DNA from: CAYYSY01 sp964474355
GTDB taxonomy: Bacteria; Myxococcota_A; UBA9160; UBA4427
NCBI GenBank assembly: GCA_964474355.1
Contig: CAYYSY010000232.1
Coordinates: 1-16,813 of the forward strand
Direction of reading: 5' to 3'
DNA length: 16,813 bases
In this document: positions 1 through 7,718 of the stretch, piece after piece
Numbering within the stretch: position 1 is the stretch's first letter
Layout of the letters: each line of letters opens with the position of its first letter
Notes under the pieces: model-generated
Seen by the model: only the letters and a program-made list of their open reading frames with translations
What the model was told of the DNA's origin: nothing
Databases searched by the model: none
Translations under genes and position numbers: made by a program

Positions 1-372
1 TACGGCACGGTGTTCGCGTCGACCTTGCTGCTCAACCACTTCGAGCTCTTCGGGCTGCGCCAGGCATTCCTCTACGCTGCCGGCCGCGAGTACACGGCGC
101 TGCCCTTCGAGACGCCCGCCTTCTACAAGTACGTGCGACACCCGCTCTACGTCGGCTGGCTCATGGTGCTCTGGAGCACGCCCGACATGAGCGTGGGGCG
201 GCTGATCTTCGCCGGTGGGGCGTCGGCCTACATCTTCGTGGCGCTGATCTTCGAGGAGCGCGACCTCGTGGCCCACTTCGGAGAGACCTACGAGCGCTAC
301 CGCCAGCAGGTGCCGGCGCTCGTCCCGCTGCGTCGCAGCAAGCGTGCAACCCGGGCCGGGCTGGCCGGCTGA
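1..372 (+). CDS. mddA: Methanethiol S-methyltransferase (MddA-like), C-terminal part
   Basis: Partial gene: the frame is open to the first base of the window and ends with TGA at 370-372, leaving 123 codons. The protein belongs to the isoprenylcysteine carboxyl methyltransferase/NnrU-like membrane methyltransferase group. Seen here are an NHFELFGLRQ segment, the RHPLYVGW motif that binds the methyl donor in this fold, a hydrophobic helix, and the closing EERDL...YERYRQQVP block. That combination matches MddA, which methylates methanethiol to dimethyl sulfide using S-adenosylmethionine in the inner membrane. The N-terminal membrane helices lie outside the window. A generic methyltransferase of the same superfamily is the alternative. 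The gene converges on the MmcQ/YjbR gene across a hairpin-containing spacer. Confidence 0.75.
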   Translation, partial: YGTVFASTLLLNHFELFGLRQAFLYAAGREYTALPFETPAFYKYVRHPLYVGWLMVLWSTPDMSVGRLIFAGGASAYIFVALIFEERDLVAHFGETYERYRQQVPALVPLRRSKRATRAGLAG

Positions 373-396
373 CCGCGCGCTGCATGAGCGACCCAT

Positions 397-436
397 CCTC
401 CCGGTCTGCGATGTCGGATCATCTCGGGCCGGGAGG
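397..436. terminator. Candidate bidirectional terminator hairpin
   Basis: CCTCCCGG at 397-404 pairs perfectly with CCGGGAGG at 429-436. Inside the loop GATG (410-413) pairs with CATC (420-423). The hairpin sits between the convergent stops of the MddA-like gene (372) and the MmcQ/YjbR gene (472), where a shared terminator would be expected. There is no clear T tract on either strand, so intrinsic termination is not proven. Confidence 0.45.
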
Positions 437-471
437 GATGGGCGGCGCCGCGTCGGCGCGTCGGCGCGCGC

Positions 472-840
472 TCAGTCTCCATCCAGGAGCGCGAGCGCCC
501 GCTTCGGGGCCACCATCCGGTAGCCCTCCTCGAGGAGCCCGGCGACGACGCCCCATTCGACCTTCCGGTCCAGCCGGATGCCGATCCAGCCACTCGGCCC
601 GACATAGGGCGGCACGAAGAAGACCTCGGGATCGGAGTCGACCAGGCCCTGCTGGTCCTCCTTGCTGAACTTGACCCAGACCGCGACGCGACCGTCGCCG
701 TGATGATCGACGTGGAACGTCGCGAAGGTCTTCTTGCCGCCCCACCACGTGGGCGCGCCATGCGAGATGCGCTCGTCCGTCTCGGGCCACGCCGAGATGA
801 TCTTGCGAAGTCGGGGCAGGGGATCGGCGCGTCTGGGCAT
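472..840 (-). CDS. MmcQ/YjbR family protein
   Basis: A 122-residue protein with ATG at 840-838. It has the MmcQ/YjbR layout: an N-terminal helix with WPETDERISHGAPTWW, a strand-rich centre (KKTFATF, VAVWVKFS), a PPYVGPSGWIGIRLD segment, and a C-terminal helix ending LLEEGYRMVAPKRALALL. Members adopt a CyaY-like double-wing fold and are often called DNA-binding, but their cellular role is not established. No good Shine-Dalgarno sequence precedes the start. It lies 72 nt downstream of the TMTC-like gene on the same strand and could be its last co-transcribed partner, although nothing functional links the two. Length is typical of the family and no defect is seen. Confidence 0.85.
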   Translation of the reverse strand: MPRRADPLPRLRKIISAWPETDERISHGAPTWWGGKKTFATFHVDHHGDGRVAVWVKFSKEDQQGLVDSDPEVFFVPPYVGPSGWIGIRLDRKVEWGVVAGLLEEGYRMVAPKRALALLDGD

Positions 841-866
841 TGCGGAAGCGTAGAGCGCAACACGCG

Positions 867-884
867 GCCGGCAAACGGGCCGGC
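867..884 (-). terminator. Weak hairpin after the TMTC-like gene
   Basis: GCCGGC at 867-872 and again at 879-884 can pair around a 6-nt loop (AAACGG), about 30 nt past the stop of the TMTC-like TPR gene on the minus strand. No T tract follows. It may be a weak terminator or a chance product of high GC. Confidence 0.2.
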
Positions 885-912
885 AGCGTGGCAGGGGGAG
901 GCACAGGCGTGG

Positions 913-2649
913 CTAGGACTCCGCCGCACGCTCCAGCGCGCGCTCGAGCCGGCCGAGCTCGGCTCGGGCCACGCCGTCGCTCGGGTCGAGCTCGAGCGCC
1001 TTTCGGTAGTCGGCGAGGGCCTCATCGCTGCGCCCCTGCCCCGCGTGCATGCGTGCGCGCTGCACGTGAGCGAGGGCACTCCCTGGCTCGAGCGAGATCG
1101 CCTCGTCGATGGTGAACATCGCCTCGCTCGTCTCGCCCATGTCCATCAACGCCACGGCGATGTAGACGCGCGGGAGCACCGACCCGGGCATGCCGAGCTG
1201 CGCCCGGCGCAGCGGCACGAGCGCGAGGCGGGGCTCACCGGCCTGCAGATGCATCTGCCCGACCACCAGATTCGCGTGGATGTGATTCGGATAGACCTCG
1301 AGCGCGCGCTCGAGCTGCGCGATCGCCGCCGTCTCGAAGCCACCGCGCGCGAGCCGCATGGCCTTGTAGTAGAGCGCCATGGCGTCGCGATCGTTGACGG
1401 CGAGTGCTTGATCGAAGAGCGCATCGGAGTCCCGCCAGGTGTCGGTCTGCACGCGCGCCGCCCAGGCCAGGGGCACGAGCACCAGAGCCGCGAGCACGGC
1501 GGCAACGATCTCCCGACGCGGTACACGTTCGAGCGCCCACGCCGCGCCGAAGGCGACGACGACCGCGAGCCCGACCAGCGAGAGCTGGAGATGGCGATCG
1601 TTCATCATGCGCAGGCCCATCGGCACGAAGCCGGCCACGGGGACCGTCAGCACGAGGAACCAGAGCCAGCCGACGAGCATTGGCCGGCCGGACGCGCCGA
1701 GTCGGGCGAGGCCCCATGTGATCGCAGCGAGAGCCACGAGCGCGAGTCCGGCCTGCCAGACGGGTACGGGGCCGAGCCCCATCTGGACGTGATTCGGCAC
1801 CGTGAAGGCCAGGCCGCTCGGCCACAGGATGCGGCCGGCGGCGTCGAAGACGTTCACGAGCACCAGCCCGGCGCGCCCGAGCAGCCCGGGATCGCTGCCC
1901 CAGGTGTTCGCCACGGCCGAGTCTGCGAAGAGCCGCGCCCAGAGACCGACCACACCGATCACGAGCAGCGGAGCCTTCTCGACCAGGAGGCGTGTGGCCG
2001 AGGCCTCCGGACGGTCGGCGAAGCGGCCGACGCGCACGCCGGCGAAGCCGAGCCGTCCGAGCGGCCAGACGTCGAGCACGAGCAGCACGAAGGGCACGGC
2101 GGCGAAGCGTCCGCCCGAGAGCACGCCGAGCACGGCGCAGACGACGACGCCGGCGTAGCGCGCGCGGCTCGGGCGCTCGACGTAGAGCGCCCAGCACGCG
2201 AGCAGCGCGGCGAAGAACACGTTTGCGAGCGCGTCGGAGCGGGCGGACGCCCATGCGAGCGTCTCGACCGAGATCGGGTGCACCGCGTACACGGCGGCGA
2301 CGAACGCACTCGGCCAGAAGCGCAGCGTGAGCCTCGAGAGCGCGAAGAGCAGCACCAGGCTGGCGAGGATGTGCAGCACCAGGTTGGCGAGCATGTACGG
2401 TGCGGGCACGATCAGGCCGAAGTAGTCGCGCTGGGCCTGCAGGCTGAGCCAGGCGAGCGGCTGCCACGCCACGCCCGGCTCGACGGCGAACGCGCGCGCC
2501 GCGTGCTCGGCGTCGAGGCCTCCCTTCACCAGCTCGTTCCCCAAGATCATCTGCTTGTCGCCGTAGTCGACGAACTCGTGGAGGTTGATCCCGGAGAAGA
2601 TCCCGAAGGTCAGGACCGCGATCACGATGTAGACGGTGGAGGGGTGCAC
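913..2649 (-). CDS. TMTC-like GT-C family membrane protein with C-terminal TPR repeats
   Basis: A 578-residue protein starting at GTG (2649-2647). The N-terminal ~400 residues carry about ten hydrophobic helices (first at ~5-22). The last ~170 residues are TPR helices (about 405-575), ending with a canonical repeat (ALADYRKALELDP). Family signatures are the acidic loop after helix 1 (FVDYGD, 26-31), the HPISVETLAWASARSDAL segment (124-141) and the VLDVWPLGRL segment (191-200). Bacterial relatives resemble eukaryotic TMTC O-mannosyltransferases and GT-C glycosyltransferases, where the first periplasmic loop is catalytic; a glycosyl-transfer role here is inferred. The start needs residues before the acidic loop, so no later start is credible. 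It lies 157 nt downstream of a second TPR gene on the same strand. Confidence 0.82.
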   Translation of the reverse strand: MHPSTVYIVIAVLTFGIFSGINLHEFVDYGDKQMILGNELVKGGLDAEHAARAFAVEPGVAWQPLAWLSLQAQRDYFGLIVPAPYMLANLVLHILASLVLLFALSRLTLRFWPSAFVAAVYAVHPISVETLAWASARSDALANVFFAALLACWALYVERPSRARYAGVVVCAVLGVLSGGRFAAVPFVLLVLDVWPLGRLGFAGVRVGRFADRPEASATRLLVEKAPLLVIGVVGLWARLFADSAVANTWGSDPGLLGRAGLVLVNVFDAAGRILWPSGLAFTVPNHVQMGLGPVPVWQAGLALVALAAITWGLARLGASGRPMLVGWLWFLVLTVPVAGFVPMGLRMMNDRHLQLSLVGLAVVVAFGAAWALERVPRREIVAAVLAALVLVPLAWAARVQTDTWRDSDALFDQALAVNDRDAMALYYKAMRLARGGFETAAIAQLERALEVYPNHIHANLVVGQMHLQAGEPRLALVPLRRAQLGMPGSVLPRVYIAVALMDMGETSEAMFTIDEAISLEPGSALAHVQRARMHAGQGRSDEALADYRKALELDPSDGVARAELGRLERALERAAES

Positions 2650-2657
2650 GGTCGCCG

Positions 2658-2687
2658 ATTATGCAGCAGGACGAGTAGCCGGGCGAA
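2658..2687 (-). promoter_or_regulatory. Possible promoter of the TMTC-like gene
   Basis: On the minus strand CATAAT (2663-2658, five of six matches to the -10 consensus) lies 8 nt before the GTG start, with a poor -35 candidate TTCGCC 18 nt further upstream. If used, the transcript would be leaderless or nearly so, which fits the lack of a Shine-Dalgarno sequence before this GTG. Confidence 0.22.
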
Positions 2688-2716
2688 GCGGAAAACCCGA
2701 CGGCGCGTCGATCTCG

Positions 2717-2731
2717 GCGATGCGGCATCGC
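2717..2731 (-). terminator. Small hairpin between the two TPR genes
   Basis: GCGATG (2717-2722) pairs with CATCGC (2726-2731) around a CGG loop, 75 nt past the stop of the TPR lipoprotein gene. No T tract follows on the minus strand. It could separate the two TPR genes transcriptionally, but support is weak. Confidence 0.2.
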
Positions 2732-2806
2732 ATACGCAACACGAACGCAGCCAGCGGCGAGGCACCGGTGCTCAGGCGTGGCGCCGACTCTCGGATCGGG
2801 CGGCTC

Positions 2807-4504
2807 CTAGAGGCTCGATCGCTTCAGCGTCAGGTCCGCACGACCCCAGGCCTGCGTGAAGCCGCCACGCGCCCACTCGGCCTCTGCCTCCATGCCTTCA
2901 GCGGCCAGGCTGGTGGCGAGGCCGAAGAGCGCCCAGCCGTTCTTCGGATACTGGGCGAGGTCCGCACGATAGACCTCCGCCGCCCGTCCGCTGTCGCCCA
3001 TGTCGAGTAGCTGCGCGCCCAGGGCGAGCCGCGGTGATGCGTACCATGGCGGGGGCTCCATGTACGCCAGGCCGTCGTGCGCAGCGGCCGCGCGTTCGAG
3101 GGCCGCCACGGCCGCGGCGGCGTCCCCTCGCGCGGCAGCCAGCTCGCCCTCGAGATGCGCGATCCCAATGGAGAGGAGGGAACGCGCGCTCGCCGTGCCA
3201 CCGGCAAGGATCAGCTCTGCAGACTCGGGGCGCGCCGCGTGGGTCTCGAGCTGCGCGAGCGAAAGGACGGCTTCGTCCAGGTCGCCGAGCCGCGTGTGCG
3301 CGAGCCCGCGCGTGTAGCTCGAGATGCCCGCGAGGTAGACGCGCCCCTGATCGGGGACCGGCTCGCCGAGCACGGCATCCCACTCGCCGAATCGCGCGAG
3401 CGTCAGCATCGGGATCGCGACGAACTCCTGGGTGAAGGGCGCCTCGTCGAGACCGTCCCGTGTAGCGGCGGCGAGCTTGCGCGCCGTGCTGATCGCGAGC
3501 TCGCGCCTGCCTTCGGCGCTCGCAGCCGCCCACAGGAAGTGCACGTTGTGCGGGTAGTACGCCGCACGGTAGAAGGCGTCGGGGCCGCACCACGAGAAGT
3601 AGCGCTCGTCTGCGGCAGCGGCCCGCACGTTGATGTCGGCGGCCTCCTCGTAGCGACCGACCCGCCAATAGATGTGCGAGGGCATGTGTACGAGGTGACC
3701 CGAGTCGGGCGCGAGGCCGTTCAGCCGATCGGCGGCGGGCACCCCCTTGTCGGGGAAGAACTCCTCGACGGCATGGATGTAGAGGTGGTTCGCGCCCACG
3801 TGATCGGGGGACTGCTCGAGCACGTACTCGAGGACCTCGAGCAGCTCGGTCGTATACACGCGCGGCTCTCCGTCGTCCGTCCAGTAGTTCCACGGGTACA
3901 TGTCCATGAGCGATTCGGCGAAGATCGTTGCGGCATCGACGTCCGAAGGATCGGCCTGGTAGACGCGGCGCATGGCGTCCGCAAAGGCGAGATCGAGACC
4001 GGTCCTCGACTCGGGCGGGCTCTCGGAGTAGCGAAGTGCGAGCGCCTCTATGTAGGCTCGCTCGCGCTCGGTCGCGCCGGCGGCCGCCTCGAGGGCGAGC
4101 TGTGACTCGGTCCAGGCGCGCGCAGCGGCTTCGGGGCCCATCGGACGATTGATGTTGGGTCCGAGCGCGAAGGCCACACCCCATCGGCACATCGCGCACG
4201 CCGGGTCGAGCCGCAACGCTTCTTCGAACGAGCGGATCGCGGCCTCGTGATTGAAGCCGTAGAGCAGGATCAGCCCCTGATCGAAGTAGCGCTGTGCCTC
4301 GTCGCTCGTCGTCGTGATCGGATGATTCGCGGGCGGGAGCCCCTCGAGCAGCCTTGGCCGGTCATTCGTCGCCATTGGCTCGGCCGCGGTCGGCTCCCGC
4401 ATGGTCGGGCGACCGTCGCGCCCACAGGCGAGCGAGAACAGGATCGCGGCGAGTGCGGCGATGATGAGGATGAAGATCGGACGAGAAGCGAAGCGTCGTT
4501 GCAT
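2807..4504 (-). CDS. TPR repeat lipoprotein-like protein with conserved His/Cys motifs
   Basis: A 565-residue protein. The start at 4504 is chosen because AGGAGA stands 6 nt before this ATG; an upstream in-frame ATG at 4549 lacks such a site. A hydrophobic segment (9-26) ends in SLAC with Cys27, a non-canonical lipobox, so it is probably exported and membrane-anchored. TPR-like pairs begin at about 66-105 (EAQRYFDQGLILLYGFNHEA) and recur to the C-terminus. The central motifs C103-x2-C106, NHLYIHAVE (His240, His244), GHLVHMPSHIYWR (His270, 273, 277) and YYPHNVHFL (His319, 322) typify a widespread uncharacterised TPR family. Their function is unknown; metal or cofactor binding is only an inference. 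It is followed by the TMTC-like TPR gene and preceded by the MDR gene, all on the same strand. Confidence 0.85.
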   Translation of the reverse strand: MQRRFASRPIFILIIAALAAILFSLACGRDGRPTMREPTAAEPMATNDRPRLLEGLPPANHPITTTSDEAQRYFDQGLILLYGFNHEAAIRSFEEALRLDPACAMCRWGVAFALGPNINRPMGPEAAARAWTESQLALEAAAGATERERAYIEALALRYSESPPESRTGLDLAFADAMRRVYQADPSDVDAATIFAESLMDMYPWNYWTDDGEPRVYTTELLEVLEYVLEQSPDHVGANHLYIHAVEEFFPDKGVPAADRLNGLAPDSGHLVHMPSHIYWRVGRYEEAADINVRAAAADERYFSWCGPDAFYRAAYYPHNVHFLWAAASAEGRRELAISTARKLAAATRDGLDEAPFTQEFVAIPMLTLARFGEWDAVLGEPVPDQGRVYLAGISSYTRGLAHTRLGDLDEAVLSLAQLETHAARPESAELILAGGTASARSLLSIGIAHLEGELAAARGDAAAAVAALERAAAAHDGLAYMEPPPWYASPRLALGAQLLDMGDSGRAAEVYRADLAQYPKNGWALFGLATSLAAEGMEAEAEWARGGFTQAWGRADLTLKRSSL

Positions 4505-4545
4505 GGCGAGTCTCCTGGCGACTGCGGTATGGAGTCCGCGGTCGG

Positions 4546-4558
4546 ACATGCATCATGT
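4546..4558. promoter_or_regulatory. Inverted repeat upstream of the TPR lipoprotein gene
   Basis: ACATG-CAT-CATGT is a perfect 5+5 inverted repeat about 42 bp upstream of the TPR lipoprotein start. Its position suits an operator, but no promoter elements can be recognised beside it and no cognate regulator is evident. Confidence 0.2.
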
Positions 4559-4578
4559 GGCCGGCATCGCAGTACGGT

Positions 4579-4609
4579 CGACCCGTGACGGGGTGCATCA
4601 CCGGGGTCG
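4579..4609 (-). terminator. Candidate hairpin after the MDR gene
   Basis: CGACCC (4579-4584) pairs with GGGTCG (4604-4609), and an inner GGTG-CAT-CACC stem (4592-4602) stacks above an asymmetric internal loop. It lies 55 nt beyond the stop of the quinone-oxidoreductase-like gene and before the TPR lipoprotein gene. It may separate the dioxygenase-SDR-MDR cassette from the TPR genes. No T tract is present. Confidence 0.25.
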
Positions 4610-4663
4610 AGGGTCGAAAGCGTGCCCCATGAGACGGGCCGAGGCGACGTGTCCCGATCGCCC

Positions 4664-5680
4664 CTACGTCGAGGGCGGCGACTCGAGGGCGCCGCGCATC
4701 GCGACGACCACCTTGCCGAGCGCCTCCCCCGAGGCCACGCGCTCGAGCCCGTCGGGCAGCTGCTCGAACGGGACCACGCGATCGACGGGCACGCGGAGCT
4801 CACCGCGAGCGTGCAGGTCGAGCATTCGACGCTGCGCGTCGAGACGAAAGGCGCGGTCGTAGCCCGACGGCATCACGCCCATCACCGAGTAGCTTCGCTG
4901 CACGAGGTGAGCAGCGCGCGGCTCGAACCATCGGCCGCTCGCGTAGCCGACGACGAGCAGCCTCCCTTCGTGAGCGATGCAAAGGCTCGCCGCGCCGGCC
5001 GCGTCGCCGCCCACGGTGTCGTAGACGACGTCCGCGCCCGCGCCGCCCGTCGCCTCGCGCACCTCGTCCTCGATCGAGCCGGTGCGGCGGTCGATCACGA
5101 CTTCGGCGCCGAGCGCGCGGCAATGCTCGGCTCGCTCGGCGCCCGAGGCTGTCGCGATCACGCGCGCCCCGAGCGCGCCCCCCAGCGAGATCGCAGCGGA
5201 GCCCGTGCCGCCCGCGCCGCCGAGCACGAGCAACCACTCGCCCTCCTCGATGCGCGCGCGCTGCACGAGCCCCACCCATGCCGTGTGCGCGGGGATCGCG
5301 AACGAGGCCGCCTCGGGCCCGGCGAGCGACGGAGGCGCCGGCAGCGCGAAGTCGTCGAGCAGCAGGCATTCCTCGGCGAACCCGCCCGCGCCGATGAAGA
5401 AGGCCGTGACGCCGAGGACCCGCTCGCCGAGCGGCGTCTCCGCGCCTTCTCCGGCGGCGACGACCTCCCCCACCACCTCCTGACCGGGCGTGAAGGGCAG
5501 CGGCGGCGTCAAGGCGTAGGCGCCTCCACCGCGACACATGAGCACATCGGGGAGGCCGACACCGGCGTGCGACACGCGCACGCGCAGCTGACCGGGCCCG
5601 GGCTCGGGCAGCGGGAGATCCTCGGCGAGCTGCAGCGCCTCGTGCGGTGCGCCTTCGCGCACGACCTGCCAGCCCCTCAT
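4664..5680 (-). CDS. NADPH:quinone oxidoreductase-like MDR family protein
   Basis: A 338-residue medium-chain dehydrogenase/reductase. ATG at 5680 is preferred because MRGWQVV opens the family's first strand; longer in-frame extensions run into the SDR gene. The order is an N-terminal GroES-like domain (LPEPGPGQLRVRVSHAGVGLPD, PFTPGQEVVGEV), then a Rossmann NAD(P)H domain with the glycine-rich VLGGAGGTGSA (152-162). The positions holding catalytic zinc ligands in alcohol dehydrogenases are not Cys/His here (VGLPDVLMC), so it belongs to the zinc-independent quinone-oxidoreductase branch that reduces quinones or enones, or acts on acyl-CoA thioesters. It begins 31 nt after the SDR stop, which suggests co-transcription with the SDR and the dioxygenase. 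The exact substrate cannot be read from sequence. Confidence 0.88.
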   Translation of the reverse strand: MRGWQVVREGAPHEALQLAEDLPLPEPGPGQLRVRVSHAGVGLPDVLMCRGGGAYALTPPLPFTPGQEVVGEVVAAGEGAETPLGERVLGVTAFFIGAGGFAEECLLLDDFALPAPPSLAGPEAASFAIPAHTAWVGLVQRARIEEGEWLLVLGGAGGTGSAAISLGGALGARVIATASGAERAEHCRALGAEVVIDRRTGSIEDEVREATGGAGADVVYDTVGGDAAGAASLCIAHEGRLLVVGYASGRWFEPRAAHLVQRSYSVMGVMPSGYDRAFRLDAQRRMLDLHARGELRVPVDRVVPFEQLPDGLERVASGEALGKVVVAMRGALESPPST

Positions 5681-5711
5681 CGCGCACGTCCCGGCATCAT
5701 GTACACCCGCT

Positions 5712-6482
5712 TCAACGCGGCACGAGGCCGCCATCGATGCCGAACGTGGCACCGGTGACGAAGCTCGAGGCATCGCTCGCGAGGTAGAGCGCGAGCGGCG
5801 CCACCTCGTCGGGCTCGGCGGCACGCCGGAGCAGCGCCGCCGCCTTCATCGCCTCCTGGGCCTCGGGCGGGTTGTTGCGAACCATGTCGGTGTCGATCGT
5901 GCCCGGCGCGATCGCGTTCACGCGCACGCCGCGCGCGGCCAGCTCCGCCGCCTGGGAGCGGGTCTGCGCGAGGAGCCCCGCCTTCGCGGAGGCATACATC
6001 GAGATGAAGGGCGAGAAGAGAAAGGCGCCGGCGCTCGCGACGTTGACGACCGAGCCGCGCCCATTCGCCTCGAGATGGCGCAGCGCATACTGCGTCAGGA
6101 ACACCGGCCCGCGCAGGTTCACGTCCATCGACTTCTGCCACGCCTCGGGCGTCAGCTGACCGAAGGGCTGTGCCAGCGGATTGGCGGCGTTGTTGACGAG
6201 CACGTCGATGCCGCCGAACGCGTCGACGGTCCCTTCGACCAGTCGTTCGAGGTCAGCGAGCTCACCCATGTGCACAGGCAGCGCGATCGCCTCACCACCC
6301 GCGTCGCGGATGCTGCGGGCGACGTCCTCACAGGCGTCTTGCTTGCGGCTCGCCACGACGACCTTCGCGCCGGACAGCGCGAAGGTCTCGCAGATCGAGC
6401 GGCCGATGCCGCGGCTGCCGCCGGTGACGATCGCCACCCGTCCGTCGAGTCGAAACGTCGATTCCAATCGTGCGCGGTCCAA
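5712..6482 (-). CDS. Short-chain dehydrogenase/reductase (classical SDR)
   Basis: A classical SDR of about 256 residues if started at TTG 6482-6480, which has AGGTAGG a few bases upstream. A second TTG at 6467 would give 251 residues. The only in-frame ATG upstream would add roughly 60 low-complexity Arg/Ala/Pro residues unlike any SDR. Motifs numbered from 6482 are TGGSRGIG (20-27) for NAD(P) binding, NNAA (97-100), Asn122, catalytic Ser150, Tyr163 and Lys167 (YASAK), and the C-terminal GIDGGL. It resembles FabG- and glucose-dehydrogenase-like SDRs, and the substrate is not specified. It sits 103 nt after the dioxygenase and 31 nt before the MDR gene on the same strand, so it probably oxidises or reduces an intermediate of the same small pathway. 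Confidence 0.88.
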   Translation of the reverse strand: MDRARLESTFRLDGRVAIVTGGSRGIGRSICETFALSGAKVVVASRKQDACEDVARSIRDAGGEAIALPVHMGELADLERLVEGTVDAFGGIDVLVNNAANPLAQPFGQLTPEAWQKSMDVNLRGPVFLTQYALRHLEANGRGSVVNVASAGAFLFSPFISMYASAKAGLLAQTRSQAAELAARGVRVNAIAPGTIDTDMVRNNPPEAQEAMKAAALLRRAAEPDEVAPLALYLASDASSFVTGATFGIDGGLVPR

Positions 6483-6585
6483 GGGCTGCCTACCTCGATG
6501 AGTCGTGGCCGGCGCTGGTGCGCGCCGGCGAGCGGGCGGGGGCCCGCGGTTTCGGGTGCATCGCCCACGATCGCGGGCGCGTGCG

Positions 6586-7668
6586 TCAGGCCCAGCAGAC
6601 GACGACCGTGCGGTCGCCCTCGTAGGGCAGTCGGCCGTGGGACGTCGAGTGGTTGTCGATCGCCACCACGTCACCGAGCTTCCACGGCTCGATCACCATG
6701 TGTCGCCAGATGACGTCGCGCACGTGCTCGACGTCGGCCGCGTCGATCTCGGATCCATCGAGATGGGTCGTGTGCATGCCGAGCTCTTCCGATGGCGTCT
6801 GCGCCAGCCGCTCGGCGAGCCCGGCGGCCATGCGCGCCAGCCCCTTCTGCCGCTCGGTCGGTCGGTACTCGGCGACACGGCGCAGCTCGGCCTCCGCGGT
6901 GGTGCGGTGGAAGGTCGTCAGGTGGTTGTGCCAGACCGGCTCGCCCGTCGCCGGGTGCGCGCGCATGACGGGCTGGGTGCTGATCAGTCGCAGCCCGTCG
7001 CCATCGACCCAGACCGGGTCGAAGCCCTCGGCGCGGCTCTTGTCCTCGACCACGGCATGATCGGTGGTGCCGAACATGTCCGGCCAGGGCTTGAGCTGCG
7101 TCGGGTCGGCCGACTCCTCCGCACCCGGCGCGGCATAGTTGCGCACGTGGCGCAGGCCCTTCTGCTCGAAGCGCTCGCGCACGTCGGAGTCGAGGTCGGC
7201 CCACACCTTGCGGAAGTCACACAGCGGTGTCTCCCCACCGCCCGCCGCCGGCTCGACGAGGCAGCTGAAGAACACACGCCGCGGCGGGCTCGCGCAGAAG
7301 CTCATCTCGCAGTGCTGCGGGATCGGATAGAAGTCGGGCAGCTCACTCGCGTTGAACACGTAGTCGCTGACGGCGTCGCGGGGCGACGTGCCGAGGTAGT
7401 CACGCTTCAGGTCGTCGTCGACGGCGCGGGCGATGCGCTCGAAGTCGTGCGCGTCCTCGACGTCGAAGCCTCGAAAGCGCAGAGCGCCGTGACGGGTGAG
7501 CGCCGCCCGGACCCAGTCGGCCTCGTCCTTCAGCGCCTGGCAGAGACGGCCGACGTCGCGACTCCGGGGTGTGTCGCCACGGGGCGCCAGCGTGAGCGGC
7601 AGCTCGCCGCTCACCTCGTACGCACCTGCGATCGGCGGGGGGATGGTGTCGGAGCCATCTCGTTTCAT
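6586..7668 (-). CDS. TauD/TfdA family Fe(II)/2-oxoglutarate-dependent dioxygenase
   Basis: A 360-residue protein starting at ATG 7668, with GGAG about 8 nt upstream; an in-frame start 15 codons earlier has no such site. The facial-triad candidates are His119 and Glu121 (IPQHCEMSF) plus distal His344 in IDNHSTSHGR; Arg353 (YEGDR) is placed to hold 2-oxoglutarate. The HxE form and the DN...HGR.P..G.R ending resemble the clavaminate synthase/SyrP-like branch rather than taurine dioxygenase itself, which uses HxD. It would hydroxylate or otherwise oxidise a small molecule in the cytoplasm. It leads the minus-strand SDR-MDR cassette and is divergent from the tetR-efflux operon. Its substrate is unknown, and the HxE reading rests on motif spacing alone. 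Confidence 0.87.
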   Translation of the reverse strand: MKRDGSDTIPPPIAGAYEVSGELPLTLAPRGDTPRSRDVGRLCQALKDEADWVRAALTRHGALRFRGFDVEDAHDFERIARAVDDDLKRDYLGTSPRDAVSDYVFNASELPDFYPIPQHCEMSFCASPPRRVFFSCLVEPAAGGGETPLCDFRKVWADLDSDVRERFEQKGLRHVRNYAAPGAEESADPTQLKPWPDMFGTTDHAVVEDKSRAEGFDPVWVDGDGLRLISTQPVMRAHPATGEPVWHNHLTTFHRTTAEAELRRVAEYRPTERQKGLARMAAGLAERLAQTPSEELGMHTTHLDGSEIDAADVEHVRDVIWRHMVIEPWKLGDVVAIDNHSTSHGRLPYEGDRTVVVCWA

Positions 7669-7718
7669 CGGGGATCTCCGGAGGGGCCCGAGGGCCGGCG
7701 GCGCCAGGAGCACGTCAG

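Noticed and set aside
449..471. Short direct repeat CGTCGGCG x2 followed by GC-rich sequence
   Set aside because: Only two 8-bp copies in a very GC-rich spacer; chance is sufficient.
700..2859. Long plus-strand frame (719 codons) opposite the TMTC-like gene
   Set aside because: Composition is His/Arg/Glu-rich with no domain, and it lies antisense to a gene with clear membrane helices and TPRs. It is an open-frame shadow of high GC.
6483..6585. GC-rich dyad GCGGG/CCCGC in the spacer between the dioxygenase and SDR genes
   Set aside because: The loop would be two bases, too short for a stable hairpin, and there is no T tract.
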